Counted from the first letter of the stretch, positions 17,567 through 26,800 are shown. The stretch: 64,000 nt of DNA from Bacillus gaemokensis (GCF_001590835.1 NZ_LTAQ01000034.1:103403-167402); one strand, 5' to 3'. Made by a program: numbers and translations. Notes: a model not told the origin generated them from the sequence alone.

Positions 17567-17618
17567 CTTTTATAATTAAAATCCTACTTGTATACAAGTA
17601 GGATTTTAATTATAAAAG
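17567..17618. terminator. 52-bp perfect palindrome, terminator of the secreted-protein gene
   Basis: The two 26-base arms, beginning CTTTTATAATTAAAATCC, are exact reverse complements with no unpaired loop needed. It lies 3 bases downstream of the NPP1-like gene's stop and is likely its rho-independent terminator. As a perfect palindrome it can also extrude as a cruciform or bind a dimeric protein. Confidence 0.75.
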
Positions 17619-17621
17619 TTA

Positions 17622-18428
17622 TTACGGAAGTGGAGGGTTATTCCATTCCTGTCTTTTCCAAGGTGCATCACGCGAGTCAACGTATTCATTAGAATTCAAA
17701 CCATATGCAGGGTCCCCATAGTAAAAAATATCCGGTATAGTAGAATACGGCTGTACTCCATTCAAACTATCATTATTATAAATAACCCATTTTTGTACAG
17801 AGTCCTCTCCTGCATCTAGTCTACCATTATTTTTCGATATTTCCCCATTATAACAAATTTGTACACCATCTTCTGATTGCCATTTCATGGCGTGGGACCC
17901 TCCATCTACTCCAATCAGTAGATGTCCATTATCTTTAGGTATCTCTGACCAAGTCTTTATTTTATAGCCGTTATGATTAGAAATTAATACATGTGTTGGT
18001 TTATCATTTTTCAAGTATACAAAATATTTCTCCCAATCATGTTCATGATTATTTATCCAATCATTATCAGCATAATATAGCCAATACTGATATACATCAT
18101 ATTCTCCCTTTTTAATCATATGAAAATAAACAGCAGGTCTTTGATCATTGGGTCCTCTATTAACCCAACCTGTTGATCCTGTTCCTGATATCGAGTTTCC
18201 AATTTTAAACCGAATAAGGTTTTCTTTATTATGTTCAATGTCCTTATCGTAAGATTGAAATTCAAAGGCTTGTGGAAAATTCTGTTCTCCTGAATCAAAC
18301 CAGTCTATCCCATCAAATTGCAGCGTCGCTAAATAATCTGCTGGTTGGTGACTCGCTTCTGCGGGAGCTACGAATAGAAAGCAACAAATAGCACTTAAGC
18401 AAATACATGTCTCTAGTTTTTTGAGCAT
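17622..18428 (-). CDS. secreted NPP1/Vps62-like protein with HEHDWE motif
   Basis: This 268-residue protein has a signal peptide (KK, hydrophobic 7-21, cleavage about APAEAS/H). The body contains YDVYQYWLYYADNDW followed by NHEHDWEKYFVYL; HEHDWE is at residues 128-133. This resembles the metal-binding GHRHDWE heptapeptide of NPP1 necrosis-inducing proteins (NLPs) and the same region of Vps62-type proteins. The downstream SNHNGYK is also reminiscent of them. Overall length is similar to NLPs. NLPs are cytolysins for plant membranes; whether this one binds membranes or is an enzyme is unknown. It is monocistronic. Family placement is by motif only. Confidence 0.6.
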   Translation of the reverse strand: MLKKLETCICLSAICCFLFVAPAEASHQPADYLATLQFDGIDWFDSGEQNFPQAFEFQSYDKDIEHNKENLIRFKIGNSISGTGSTGWVNRGPNDQRPAVYFHMIKKGEYDVYQYWLYYADNDWINNHEHDWEKYFVYLKNDKPTHVLISNHNGYKIKTWSEIPKDNGHLLIGVDGGSHAMKWQSEDGVQICYNGEISKNNGRLDAGEDSVQKWVIYNNDSLNGVQPYSTIPDIFYYGDPAYGLNSNEYVDSRDAPWKRQEWNNPPLP

Positions 18429-18839
18429 AATCTATTACTACTTTAGATGCATGAAAGTAGGTCTTTCCTCCTCTTATTTTCATTATATAGTTTCAGTTTT
18501 CGCATCCTTTTTACTAAAATCATATTTTTCTTCATAAAAACAAATTCAAGATCTCTAGCTAAGTTCCTACTGAATCAGATTTAATAATCTATTAAAAAGA
18601 TTGAAAAAAACTTTTTGGATTATTCTTATAAAAATAGAGAAATCCAATTTTTATATAGTCCCAACCCCCAGTTGTTTCCTCACTTTTTTCAAATAAACAC
18701 TCAACTTTTAGCAATTTTTATATTATTGATCCCCCTCATTACAATATCCATATTTATCTAATTTAGAAATTATTCGCTATTTATTTCTTACTATGTTATA
18801 TAATGAATTTATTAAATTCACAGAAAAAGGAGAATCTTC
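18429..18839. other. intergenic region between divergent genes
   Basis: 411 AT-rich bases separate the secreted NPP1-like gene (minus) and the APH-like gene (plus). A TATAAT lies near 18795-18801, upstream of the plus-strand gene. No RNA gene, repeat or clear operator is seen. Confidence 0.4.
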
Positions 18840-19715
18840 ATGTTCCAACAACTATTCACCTCTCCTATTCTATCTATAGACACCTTACATCCAGGTTACG
18901 AAGATCATGCAAGTGACGTCTGGCTCGTAAAAATAGAAAATGAAGAAGTCGTCGTTCGATCTTCTAAGATGAAAGAAGAACCTAACAATGATTTTTGGTG
19001 GGGATGTAAACAACTATTTGGGATTGATCCAAGAAATGTGCATAATTTAGAAACAATACACAAACTATTGCAAGAACATACAGCACTTCCTATCCCAACT
19101 ATCTTACAGAAACATATACTAGACCGCGAATATGTTGTCGTTGAGAAGTTAAAGGGCCAAGTACTCAAATCATTTATCGGACAACCGGATTCTGTTTTAC
19201 ATAGCTTTGGGAAAGGGTTAGCACAAATTCATACTTTTAAAGCAAATTTTGTAGGAAATCCAGCTAAAACTACTCAAGTTCCCCTTCATCAATTTCAGCA
19301 CCATATAACCGAAGTAAGTAGACAACTTGTAGAGAAGTTTCATTTTAATAATTCAAAAATACGCACAGCATTTGAAGTGTTCCAAGCACAGATCCAATCA
19401 CTACCTACACCGCAGGAAACAACACTCGTTTTAATTGATATGGATCCAACTCAATTTCTAACAGATGGCCTAGTAATTACTGGACTAGTTGATACAGAAG
19501 CCTATGCCATTGCACCAAGAGAACTTGATTTCATCGGCCTAGAATACGTATTTACAAAGAAAGAAGCCCATGCTTTCCGAAAAGGTTACGAAACCATTAT
19601 ACCTATTCCAAATTTACAGCAATGTAGAGCGCCTTACCGCTATTTATATCGATTACTATCCGTTCAAGGAAGTGTTGATTTAGAGGAATGGTTACAACAC
19701 CCAATTTACTTTTAA
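18840..19715 (+). CDS. APH-fold (aminoglycoside phosphotransferase-like) protein with altered active site
   Basis: This 291-residue protein behind AAAGGAG has the kinase-like APH fold: an N-lobe with VVVRSSKM and VVVEKLKGQ, and a C-lobe with HSFGKGLAQIH. The catalytic segment reads LVLIDMDPTQFL at about 196-207. The Asp is kept (D200), but the family HGD is changed and the following Asn is Gln. The metal-binding segment GLVDTEAYAIAPRELDF keeps its Asp (D218). It is therefore an unusual or possibly inactive kinase. A tandem-GNAT gene follows 23 bp later in the same operon. Confidence 0.8.
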   Translation: MFQQLFTSPILSIDTLHPGYEDHASDVWLVKIENEEVVVRSSKMKEEPNNDFWWGCKQLFGIDPRNVHNLETIHKLLQEHTALPIPTILQKHILDREYVVVEKLKGQVLKSFIGQPDSVLHSFGKGLAQIHTFKANFVGNPAKTTQVPLHQFQHHITEVSRQLVEKFHFNNSKIRTAFEVFQAQIQSLPTPQETTLVLIDMDPTQFLTDGLVITGLVDTEAYAIAPRELDFIGLEYVFTKKEAHAFRKGYETIIPIPNLQQCRAPYRYLYRLLSVQGSVDLEEWLQHPIYF

Positions 19716-19738
19716 AATACTCTTAAGGAGATTACAAT

Positions 19739-20608
19739 ATGCTGATTCAAAAGAAGAAAACATTAACAACGGCTGAAATCCAGCAGATCATAGATTTAGC
19801 CGATGTTTGTAAGTTAAGTGATGGCATCGACTATCCAACAGATTTACATGTCAATATTCTTACACACCGGAAAAAAAATCAGCTAAACGATTTTCTTTTT
19901 TATAACAATGAACAATTAATCGGCTTGTTAAGTATGTATGAATTTGAAAGACCAACGAAACTTGAGTTAACAGGCTTCGTACACCCTCATTTCAGAAAAC
20001 AAAAAGTAGGAAGTACTCTTTTACAGACAGCGATGGAAGAAATTCAAAAACGAGATGTTGATGAAGTCTTACTTATCATAAACGGGTCATCAACATCAGG
20101 AAGAGAATTTGCTGAAAAAGCCAAATTACCATACTTGTATAGTGAGTACAGTATGGAATTTCAGTTAGATACAGAACAAACGACAGGACAAAAAAATACG
20201 CTTGAGCTTATTCCTGCATCTACAGAAACATTCCCTACTTTATTAGAAATCTCTAGTAAAGCTTTTGGAGACTCATTCACAAACACATCCGCATGGTTAC
20301 AAAAAATGATTTCATCACCTACTCGCTTAGTCTATATTTCTCTCATTAATAAACAGCCAGTAGGGACCATTACAGTGAACAAGCAAAAAGAATTTACTTC
20401 CTTATCCGGATTTGCTGTACATCCTTCTCATCAAGGAAAAGGGTATGGAAAAAGCATGTTACAATCCATCGTACATCAGTTATTAGCTGAAGGACATAAG
20501 AAGATTGAATTAGAAGTTGAAACAAAAAACACTAATGCTCTTAAGCTTTATACACAATGCGGATTTGAAGTTACTACAAAATATGATTATTATAATTTAT
20601 TAAAATAA
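19739..20608 (+). CDS. tandem GNAT acetyltransferase
   Basis: This 289-residue protein has two GNAT domains. The first (about 1-140) has VHPHFRKQKVGSTLLQTAM. The second (about 155-289) has the canonical acetyl-CoA loop VHPSHQGKGYGKSMLQ and a C-terminal NTNALKLYTQCGFEV. In two-domain GNATs often only one domain is catalytic, and the C-terminal loop is the better conserved here. It starts behind AAGGAG, 23 bp after the APH-like gene. The pairing of kinase-like and acetyltransferase genes recalls resistance genes, but no substrate is indicated. Confidence 0.85.
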   Translation: MLIQKKKTLTTAEIQQIIDLADVCKLSDGIDYPTDLHVNILTHRKKNQLNDFLFYNNEQLIGLLSMYEFERPTKLELTGFVHPHFRKQKVGSTLLQTAMEEIQKRDVDEVLLIINGSSTSGREFAEKAKLPYLYSEYSMEFQLDTEQTTGQKNTLELIPASTETFPTLLEISSKAFGDSFTNTSAWLQKMISSPTRLVYISLINKQPVGTITVNKQKEFTSLSGFAVHPSHQGKGYGKSMLQSIVHQLLAEGHKKIELEVETKNTNALKLYTQCGFEVTTKYDYYNLLK

Positions 20609-20615
20609 GTAAAAC

Positions 20616-20655
20616 AAAAAGGGCTGAATCATCACATCATGATTCAGCCCTTTTT
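20616..20655. terminator. bidirectional rho-independent terminator
   Basis: A perfect 17-bp stem AAAAAGGGCTGAATCAT/ATGATTCAGCCCTTTTT with a 6-base loop lies between the converging GNAT and alanine racemase genes. Confidence 0.9.
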
Positions 20656-20659
20656 TCAT

Positions 20660-21835
20660 TTACTTTTTTCTTAATATATTTACAACAGCAGTCGTTTCAC
20701 CATTTTCTTTATAAACGCGCGGAATTCTTCGATCTAGCATACAAGTCACTTCATAGTTAATTGTACCAAGTAAATCTGCAATTTCCTCTACAGGAATTTC
20801 TTCCTCACCTTGTTTACCGTAGAAAACTACTTCATCTCCTACATGTACAGGCATCGCTTTCGTAACATCTAACATTAATTGATCCATACAAACGCGGCCA
20901 AGAACTGGTACACGAATTCCATTCACTAACGCATGCCCTTTATTAGATAATTGACGATTATAACCATCTGCATAGCCAATCGGAACAGTCGCAATCCATT
21001 CCTCACCAGTTGTTACATACGTATTTCCATAACTTACACCACGATCTTGTTTCGAGTGCTTAATATGAGCCACTTTCGACTTTAATGACAATATTGGCTG
21101 CAAAGATACAACTGTATGATCTACTTCTCTTGAAGGGTACATGCCGTAAATCCCAATCCCAACACGAACCATATTTTGAAATGTATTGCTAAGTTCCATT
21201 GATCCAGCACTATTTGAACTATGGATGTACGGAAGATGAACTCCCATGTCTTTCGCTGTATTTACAGCTTTCTCAAATAAACTCGTTTGCATATTTGTAT
21301 ATGTTTTATCAATTTCATCAGCTGTAGAGTAATGGGTAAACATACCTTCTACTTCTATACACTTCATGTTTTTTAGTTCTTCTAAAAACGGCACGACTTC
21401 CTCTTCTTGTAAACCAATACGGCTCATTCCTGTATCGATTTTCACTTGAATACGTGCTTTCTTTTCAAATCGCTTAGCGATTTCATTGATACCTTTTAAA
21501 TCTTCTATTCTATATACCGTCATCATAATATCATACCTAATAGCATCTTCAGCTGCTTCCACTGGTGTATAGCCTAAAACTAAAATTGGCACTGTAACTC
21601 CTGCCTCGCGCAGTTCGATACCTTCATCCACAAATGCAACAGCAAGTTGATTAATTCCAGCTTCAATTGCTGCTTTTGCAACTTCAACTGATCCATGGCC
21701 ATACCCATTGGCTTTTACAGCTGCCATCATTATAATATTTTCATCGTTTACACGTTTTTTAAATTCTCTCACGTTATGTTTTACAGTATCTAAATTCACT
21801 TCAACAATTGTATCTCTTCCATATCTCGAACTCAT
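20660..21835 (-). CDS. alr: alanine racemase
   Basis: A 391-residue fold-type III PLP enzyme interconverting L- and D-alanine for peptidoglycan. The PLP lysine is K41 in AAVKANGYGHG. The second catalytic Tyr is in VSYGNTYVT (about residue 270), facing VCMDQLMLDVT. VRVGIGIYGMYPS is also typical. Length is standard for the family. It is monocistronic between a terminator and a divergent DinB-like gene. B. cereus group genomes have two racemase genes; I cannot tell from sequence which serves the cell wall and which the spore. Confidence 0.95.
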   Translation of the reverse strand: MSSRYGRDTIVEVNLDTVKHNVREFKKRVNDENIIMMAAVKANGYGHGSVEVAKAAIEAGINQLAVAFVDEGIELREAGVTVPILVLGYTPVEAAEDAIRYDIMMTVYRIEDLKGINEIAKRFEKKARIQVKIDTGMSRIGLQEEEVVPFLEELKNMKCIEVEGMFTHYSTADEIDKTYTNMQTSLFEKAVNTAKDMGVHLPYIHSSNSAGSMELSNTFQNMVRVGIGIYGMYPSREVDHTVVSLQPILSLKSKVAHIKHSKQDRGVSYGNTYVTTGEEWIATVPIGYADGYNRQLSNKGHALVNGIRVPVLGRVCMDQLMLDVTKAMPVHVGDEVVFYGKQGEEEIPVEEIADLLGTINYEVTCMLDRRIPRVYKENGETTAVVNILRKK

Positions 21836-22007
21836 CGGTCTAAACTCCTAACTCAATAATTGCTTGCCATTCTATTTCTCGTTTAATATGACCTTTTACA
21901 ATATAATACTTTTCATTTTTCTAGTCAAACTACTAGAATTTTCGGAATTTTTAATATGATATAATTCTCTTAAGACACTATTATATACGGAGATGGGGAG
22001 AATTACA

Positions 22008-22469
22008 ATGTTTGTTCAAGCTGCATTACACCAACTTGAAGTTGCTATTGATACCTATATAAAAATGCTTAATCAACTCACCGAATTAGATTTGCAAAGT
22101 AAACCAATTCAAACTAAACGATCGTTATTTGAAATATGTACTCATCTTTCACTCATTTGTCATGCAGATTTACTCATTCTAAATGGTGCTACACAAGAAG
22201 AATTACATACCTTTCATCTAGAACATGCTCCAAAAACAATTGCTCAAATGCAGAAAACGATGCTCCAAGGATATGAACTTCTTTCTAAAACATTTCTATC
22301 CTATTCAAATGATGAACTAGCTGAAATTATGACTGTGTATTGGGGTGTTTCCTATTCTCGTTTTGAGTGGTTACTTGAAATTGTTGCACACTTCTATCAC
22401 CATCGTGGACAAATTCATATTTTATTAGTTGAACATATTAAGGACCCTTGTATTTCTTTATTCGAATAA
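22008..22469 (+). CDS. DinB-superfamily protein
   Basis: ATG 22008 (MFVQAALHQLEVAIDTY) is 8 bases after GGGGAG, giving 153 residues; an ATG at 21993 is less well placed. It is a four-helix bundle protein with histidines at the expected DinB metal positions: HLSLICHAD near residue 45 and the terminal HFYHHRGQIH, where HxxxxxxH ligands lie. DinB/YfiT-like proteins act as metal-dependent thiol transferases or have unknown roles. No operon partner. Confidence 0.75.
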   Translation: MFVQAALHQLEVAIDTYIKMLNQLTELDLQSKPIQTKRSLFEICTHLSLICHADLLILNGATQEELHTFHLEHAPKTIAQMQKTMLQGYELLSKTFLSYSNDELAEIMTVYWGVSYSRFEWLLEIVAHFYHHRGQIHILLVEHIKDPCISLFE

Positions 22470-22745
22470 GTTTTTATTACTCATTCATTATTCAAAATGA
22501 ATTCCTATTATATTAGATTCTTTTTGAGTACACCACTTATTAACAACCAGCTTTATAACTCCTCAAGAACACTGCACTAATATCTTTTATTAAAAAAGTC
22601 AGTAATGTATTTTTTTCTAAAAATTAACCAAAAAACAACGAATATTCCGCTTTTTATTTATAAATTTTCTGAAGATTCACAAAATCACGAAACTAACTTA
22701 CATTCTGGTTTTACGAAAAAATCTAAGCAAAAAGGGGATGTTTGT

Positions 22746-23345
22746 ATGTTTAAGAAGTTAGTAGTAGGAGCATTAGCGGCTGGTTTTGCATTAACTGGAG
22801 GGCTTGGAACAGTATCAGCAAATGCAGAAAAAGATTATACGATTAAATCATTCGACTATTTAACTGTAGATGGAAAGAATGTGGATTCGTTTGCCAAATT
22901 GAATAACAAATCCAACGAAGACGTAAAAATAACTATGGTTCTGCCTAAACAAAATACAAATGGAGATTGGTTGGCGTATGGTTTTACGAGCAGAGAAACC
23001 TTGGAGGCTTTTATTGAAAAAGATAAACAAAGACTTCAAAGCCCAGTAAAGCCCCTAGGTAGCGGAGCTGGTAGTACCGATTTCTATGAGCATAAAAATA
23101 AAGGTGGACAGTATATTTATTGGAGCAGTGGGTTTAAAAACTTGCCTTCTAGCTGGAATGACAGAATTTCTTCCGTAAGTACAGCGTCTCCTTCTGCAAG
23201 TTATTCGACGACGCTGTGGGAACATACTTCAACTCAAGGATATGGCAAAGGAGTCTTATTTAGACACTCCGATTGGTATGGTAAAACTGCTAATATGGCT
23301 GCAGATTGGAACGATAAAGCTTCAGCAATTGAAATTAAGAAGTAA
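22746..23345 (+). CDS. secreted beta/gamma-crystallin-like (inhibitor I36) protein
   Basis: ATG 22746 follows AAAAGGGGATG. The first 28 residues are a signal peptide (FKKLVVGALAAGFALTGG..VSANA). The mature part has a novel-looking N-terminal half to about residue 115. A beta/gamma-crystallin-type Greek-key domain follows: FYEHKNKGGQYIYW, SWNDRISSVS, then a second, weaker repeat LWEHTSTQGYGKGVLF and WNDKASAIEI. Such domains bind calcium or, in Streptomyces and Bacillus, act as secreted protease inhibitors or antitoxin-like proteins. The W/YNDxxS motifs are retained. Gene is monocistronic. Confidence 0.75.
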   Translation: MFKKLVVGALAAGFALTGGLGTVSANAEKDYTIKSFDYLTVDGKNVDSFAKLNNKSNEDVKITMVLPKQNTNGDWLAYGFTSRETLEAFIEKDKQRLQSPVKPLGSGAGSTDFYEHKNKGGQYIYWSSGFKNLPSSWNDRISSVSTASPSASYSTTLWEHTSTQGYGKGVLFRHSDWYGKTANMAADWNDKASAIEIKK

Positions 23346-23628
23346 TAGGAGATTTCAATCGACCAGGTGAAGAAGTTTCAAATTCACTATTCTCTCATCG
23401 ATTTAGAAGAAATGGGAGAATAGTGCATTCTTTTCTTTAAGCATTACAGAAATGACTTTATTGTTGTTGATTTTGAGCAAAATGAATACTGAATGAAGAA
23501 AACTATACGACTATTTCTTGAACAGCATTCCATTTTCGGACAATGTTATATGTGTTTAGAGCATTAAGATTAAATAACTTTATTGTCACTTAACATCAAC
23601 ATCTAACTCATTTCTATATGAATTGATT

Positions 23629-24828
23629 TTAAACCCCATCAAACGTAGATTCTTCGTTAATGAAAAAAGAAGAAAGCAAACCGACACAGAGTATTAATCC
23701 TAATAACACAAAAGTTTAAGAATATCCGCCTACTTTCATAAGGTAAATAGAGATGACAGGCCCTATGCTTGTTCCTAAAAATAAAATGAAAGTATAAATA
23801 GAAACTGCTATTCCTCTTGATTTTCCACCTAATTGACCAACAAGAGTAACCAAAGCTGGAACAGATAAGGCAATCCCAATAACAAAACATACACTCATAA
23901 TGATAAGAATAGGAAGACTAGAAATAAACCCTAATGACCCTAGACTAAGTATGGCGATTAATAATCCTCCTCGAAGAACCTGCTGAACTCCGAATCGCTT
24001 TGTTAAACGTCCTGCAATTGGTGAAAACAACATTCCAAATAATCCCGCTAAGCGAATGTAAAGAATTTGTTCTGTATTTAAATGAAAGTTAGAAGAGCTT
24101 AAATAGTTTCCTAAAACAGTATACATATTTACAAACGCCATTAATAAGACAAATGCGATCACATAGTTTAATACTAAATTTTTATGCGTAAAGACCTTCC
24201 CCATTTGTTTCAGTGGTCCTAATATATCCGTGTATGATTGAGAAGACTCTCCTTTCGGAAGAGAATAATGAATCCCTAAGGCAGTAACTATATATACGCT
24301 ACTAAGAAGAAAGAACACCATATGTCATCCAAAATATTGACTAATTACAGTACTCATAACTTGACCTACAATTCCAGCTACTAGAAAGCCAGTACTAACA
24401 AATCCTATGCTTGTAACCTTCTTTTCTACTGGAAACGATTCTACAATGTAAGGTAGCGCTACTGGAGAAAAAGTAGCTGCCGCTATACCTTGTAATCCGC
24501 GAAGGACAATAAGCCAAGATAGACTATTGACTAACCCCAATAAAAAGGAAATACTCGCTAATCCAATTAGCCCAATTAGAATGACTTTCTTTCGACCATA
24601 TTTATCAGATATCGCACCAAATAGCAAACAGCCGATAGCAAAACCAAGCGAAAATATACTACCAGTAACTGCAGATTGCGTTAATGAAACATTGTAAAAT
24701 TCTGTAAATAACTGAATCAAAGGGATTGTAACATAAAGACTTGACATAACTGCCATACCCGACCAGCATAGAACAGCTGTCATCAACGCATAATTCCTTA
24801 CAACATTCAGTTCTTTTGATATTTGCAT
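23629..24828 (-). pseudogene. MFS transporter interrupted by two in-frame stops
   Basis: From ATG 24828 (GAGAGGG upstream) one frame encodes a complete 12-helix MFS drug-efflux protein. The motif A loop is SDKYGRKKVILIG and motif C-like GPVISIY lies in the second half. The frame is cut by TGA at 24322-24324, where YFGWHMVFF would continue if it were TGG, and again by TAA near 23713 before TFVLLGLILCVGLLSSFF. No frameshift is needed, so the decay is recent. A MarR-type regulator precedes it on the same strand and probably controlled it. Confidence 0.8.
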
Positions 24829-25047
24829 TATAAAATCCCTCTCTTTAATAAGATTGTCATTTAGATTAATAATTTTTTTACACTCCACCCCTCAAAAATT
24901 CCTAAGATGAAATCATAAAAATTTATCGCTTTTTACGTTCACCACTTAACTTAGTACTTTTCAACTCTCTTTTTAGAAACAAAATGTTTGTTTGCTTATT
25001 TCATCACCGCCTCACATTTCGTTAGTTATACATATAATAAGCCAACC

Positions 25048-25091
25048 TAATTATATAGTTAAATAAAATAAGTTGACTATTATAATCAACT
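25048..25091. promoter_or_regulatory. candidate MarR operators upstream of the MFS gene
   Basis: TAATTATATAGTTA (25048-25061) is a near-palindrome. AGTTGA/TCAACT (25071-25076, 25086-25091) is a 6-bp inverted repeat 9 bases apart, immediately downstream of the marR stop. The first resembles the half-sites of the palindrome upstream of marR at 25700. Both lie in the 267-bp gap leading to the MFS pseudogene. Confidence 0.4.
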
Positions 25092-25094
25092 CAT

Positions 25095-25640
25095 TTATCT
25101 ACCTTCTCCTAGTTTTGATTGCATACTTTTTTGCATTTTATTTAATAATTTTTCTAATATTTGACGTTCTTCTTGATTAAATTCATCAACTAGTGATGCA
25201 CACGAAGACCAAAAAACCGGTAAAGAAAGAAAAGTAAACTCTCTTCCTTTTGGAGTAATTTTCACCTTTAACCTTCTGCGATCTTCAGAATGATGGTATC
25301 TTTCAACGAATGCTCGTTTTTCCATCCAATCTAATAATCCAGTGACCGAAGCGCGCGTAATTCCTAGGCGATTTGCAATAGATGAAGGACTCATACTACC
25401 TTCTTCCTCATTCATTTCAATTTCGCGTAAAATAAATAGCAATAGAAAATCTAATTTACTTTCAGAAATTCCAAGTGGCGCTAAATCCATATCAACTGCA
25501 TCTAAAACATTATCAGATGTCCATAACATCAATAAACCAAGTTTTGCCGCTATCGGATCGGTGTCCTCTAATGCTGTCTTTTTTATCAACTTTGCATAGG
25601 GCTCTATCCCTAAGGGAAGCGAATCATTTTTTGAACTCAT
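25095..25640 (-). CDS. MarR-family transcriptional regulator
   Basis: The best start is ATG 25640 (MSSKNDSLPLG), 9 bases after AGGAGG, giving 181 residues; an upstream ATG at 25697 lacks such a site. The winged helix-turn-helix covers about residues 70-145: SPSSIANRLGITRASVTGLLDWMEKRAFVER, then the wing DRRRLKVKITPKG. The preceding 60 residues are longer than in typical MarR. It lies upstream of an MFS efflux gene on the same strand, the classic MarR arrangement. A palindrome at 25700-25718 is a likely autoregulatory site. Confidence 0.88.
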   Translation of the reverse strand: MSSKNDSLPLGIEPYAKLIKKTALEDTDPIAAKLGLLMLWTSDNVLDAVDMDLAPLGISESKLDFLLLFILREIEMNEEEGSMSPSSIANRLGITRASVTGLLDWMEKRAFVERYHHSEDRRRLKVKITPKGREFTFLSLPVFWSSCASLVDEFNQEERQILEKLLNKMQKSMQSKLGEGR

Positions 25641-25699
25641 CGATCCTAGTTCCTCCTTTCCTATTGTTTTTCTCTTTGATTCCATATCTCTCTTCAAAG

Positions 25700-25718
25700 T
25701 AATTAGCTTAACTAATTA
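25700..25718. promoter_or_regulatory. palindromic candidate operator of the MarR gene
   Basis: TAATTAG-CTTAA-CTAATTA is a perfect 7-bp inverted repeat with 5-base spacing, about 60 bases upstream of the chosen marR start, where a promoter would lie. Size and position fit MarR autoregulation. Confidence 0.5.
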
Positions 25719-25867
25719 TTTTTTCATTATACTCATTTTCTCTATTTTATTGCAAGAGCATTTCAATAAAAATATTCGATTTTTTAGAACATTTATCCAG
25801 TTTAGATGTAATACATTTTCATCTAAACTATTCTCTTACTCTAGATAAGTACAACTCTACAAACAAA

Positions 25868-25894
25868 AAAATCCTATTTTGTATAACAGGATTT
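25868..25894 (-). terminator. terminator of the histidine phosphatase gene
   Basis: The stem AAATCCT/AGGATTT, extended by weaker pairs around TATTTTGTATAAC, has a T-run on the minus strand. It lies just after the phosphatase stop. Confidence 0.65.
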
Positions 25895-25897
25895 CCC

Positions 25898-26488
25898 CTA
25901 TATATTTTCTAAATGACTCGTATCGTTGATAAAGTGAATTACCTTTCCTTTATCCGTAAGTTCAATTAAGCTAATTCCCGTATCTCCCATTTTAAAATAA
26001 TAATCCATGTTGATTGGCATTTGAAAAAAAGCGCGTAATAAACTATTAATTACCCCACCATGAGCAACAATCGCAATTCGTTCATACTTATTTTCTGTCA
26101 CAATCTTGGAAAATATCGTTTCAATCCTCATTCGAAATTCTATGAATGATTCCCCATTTTCAAAACGATCATGAAGAAATTTTGGCTCTGGATACTTTTT
26201 TGCTTCTTCAAAGGACAATCCAGCCTGTACACCATTATTAAATTCCATTAATTCTTCTTCCAATTTCACTGAGCACCCAACGGTTTTCGCTAATATTTCA
26301 GCAGTTTCTCGCGCCCTTTTTAATGTACTTGCCCATATAAAATCTGGCGGAAAGTCGTTTTTCACTTTTTGCACTAAACTTCCCACTTGCCTTCTGCCCA
26401 TTTCCGTTAATTCAAAATCCGCTCTTCCTTCATGTACGTTTAAAATATCTGCTTCTGACTCTCCGTGCCGAATTAATAGTATTTGCAT
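25898..26488 (-). CDS. histidine phosphatase family protein (phosphoglycerate mutase-like)
   Basis: This 196-residue protein starts with LIRHGESEAD, the RHG motif carrying the phospho-accepting His (about residue 8). Other features are LKRARETAEIL (second Arg), EFNNGVQAGLSFEEA and VAHGGVINSLL with the second catalytic His. It belongs to the PhoE/CobC-like broad phosphatases rather than true mutases. It is monocistronic. The substrate is unknown. Confidence 0.88.
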   Translation of the reverse strand: MQILLIRHGESEADILNVHEGRADFELTEMGRRQVGSLVQKVKNDFPPDFIWASTLKRARETAEILAKTVGCSVKLEEELMEFNNGVQAGLSFEEAKKYPEPKFLHDRFENGESFIEFRMRIETIFSKIVTENKYERIAIVAHGGVINSLLRAFFQMPINMDYYFKMGDTGISLIELTDKGKVIHFINDTSHLENI

Positions 26489-26557
26489 ACCTTTCTCCCC
26501 CTTATATCTTTTAAATCAGAAAGATATATTATCATAATTTCCTGATATTTTCAAATA

Positions 26558-26593
26558 AAAAAGCAATTCTTAGTTTTAATAAGAATTGCTTTT
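26558..26593 (-). terminator. terminator of the anthranilate/3-hydroxyanthranilate operon
   Basis: The stem AAAGCAATTCTTA/TAAGAATTGCTTT has a 7-base loop and a T-run on the minus strand. It lies just past the tautomerase stop, the last gene of the catabolic operon. Confidence 0.85.
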
Positions 26594-26605
26594 ACTTCAG
26601 AAAAC

Positions 26606-26800
26606 CTATTTCCCTTCCACACTACCCTTCACCTTTCCCCCAACACCCCAATGCGAACCTGGAATCTCATTTACTAGTACGCGTACACGTTCAGCATCCA
26701 CATCCAAACTTTTTGCAACCGCATCTGTAACATTCGAAATGAGATTTTGAATTTGCTCCTGTTTTCTACCCTCAATTACTTGAATTTGTACAATCGGCAT
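26606..26800 (-). CDS. dmpI: 4-oxalocrotonate tautomerase
   Basis: ATG 26800 is chosen because the catalytic Pro must be residue 1 after Met removal (MPIVQIQVIEGR); an ATG two codons earlier would bury it. The protein has 64 residues, standard for the hexameric family. Counting from Pro1, R11 and R39 are present and position 50 is Trp (SHWGVGG) where many homologues have Phe. It isomerises 2-hydroxymuconate (from 2-aminomuconate deamination) to 2-oxo-3-hexenedioate. It is last in the operon, directly after the decarboxylase that uses its product. Confidence 0.92.
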   Translation of the reverse strand: MPIVQIQVIEGRKQEQIQNLISNVTDAVAKSLDVDAERVRVLVNEIPGSHWGVGGKVKGSVEGK

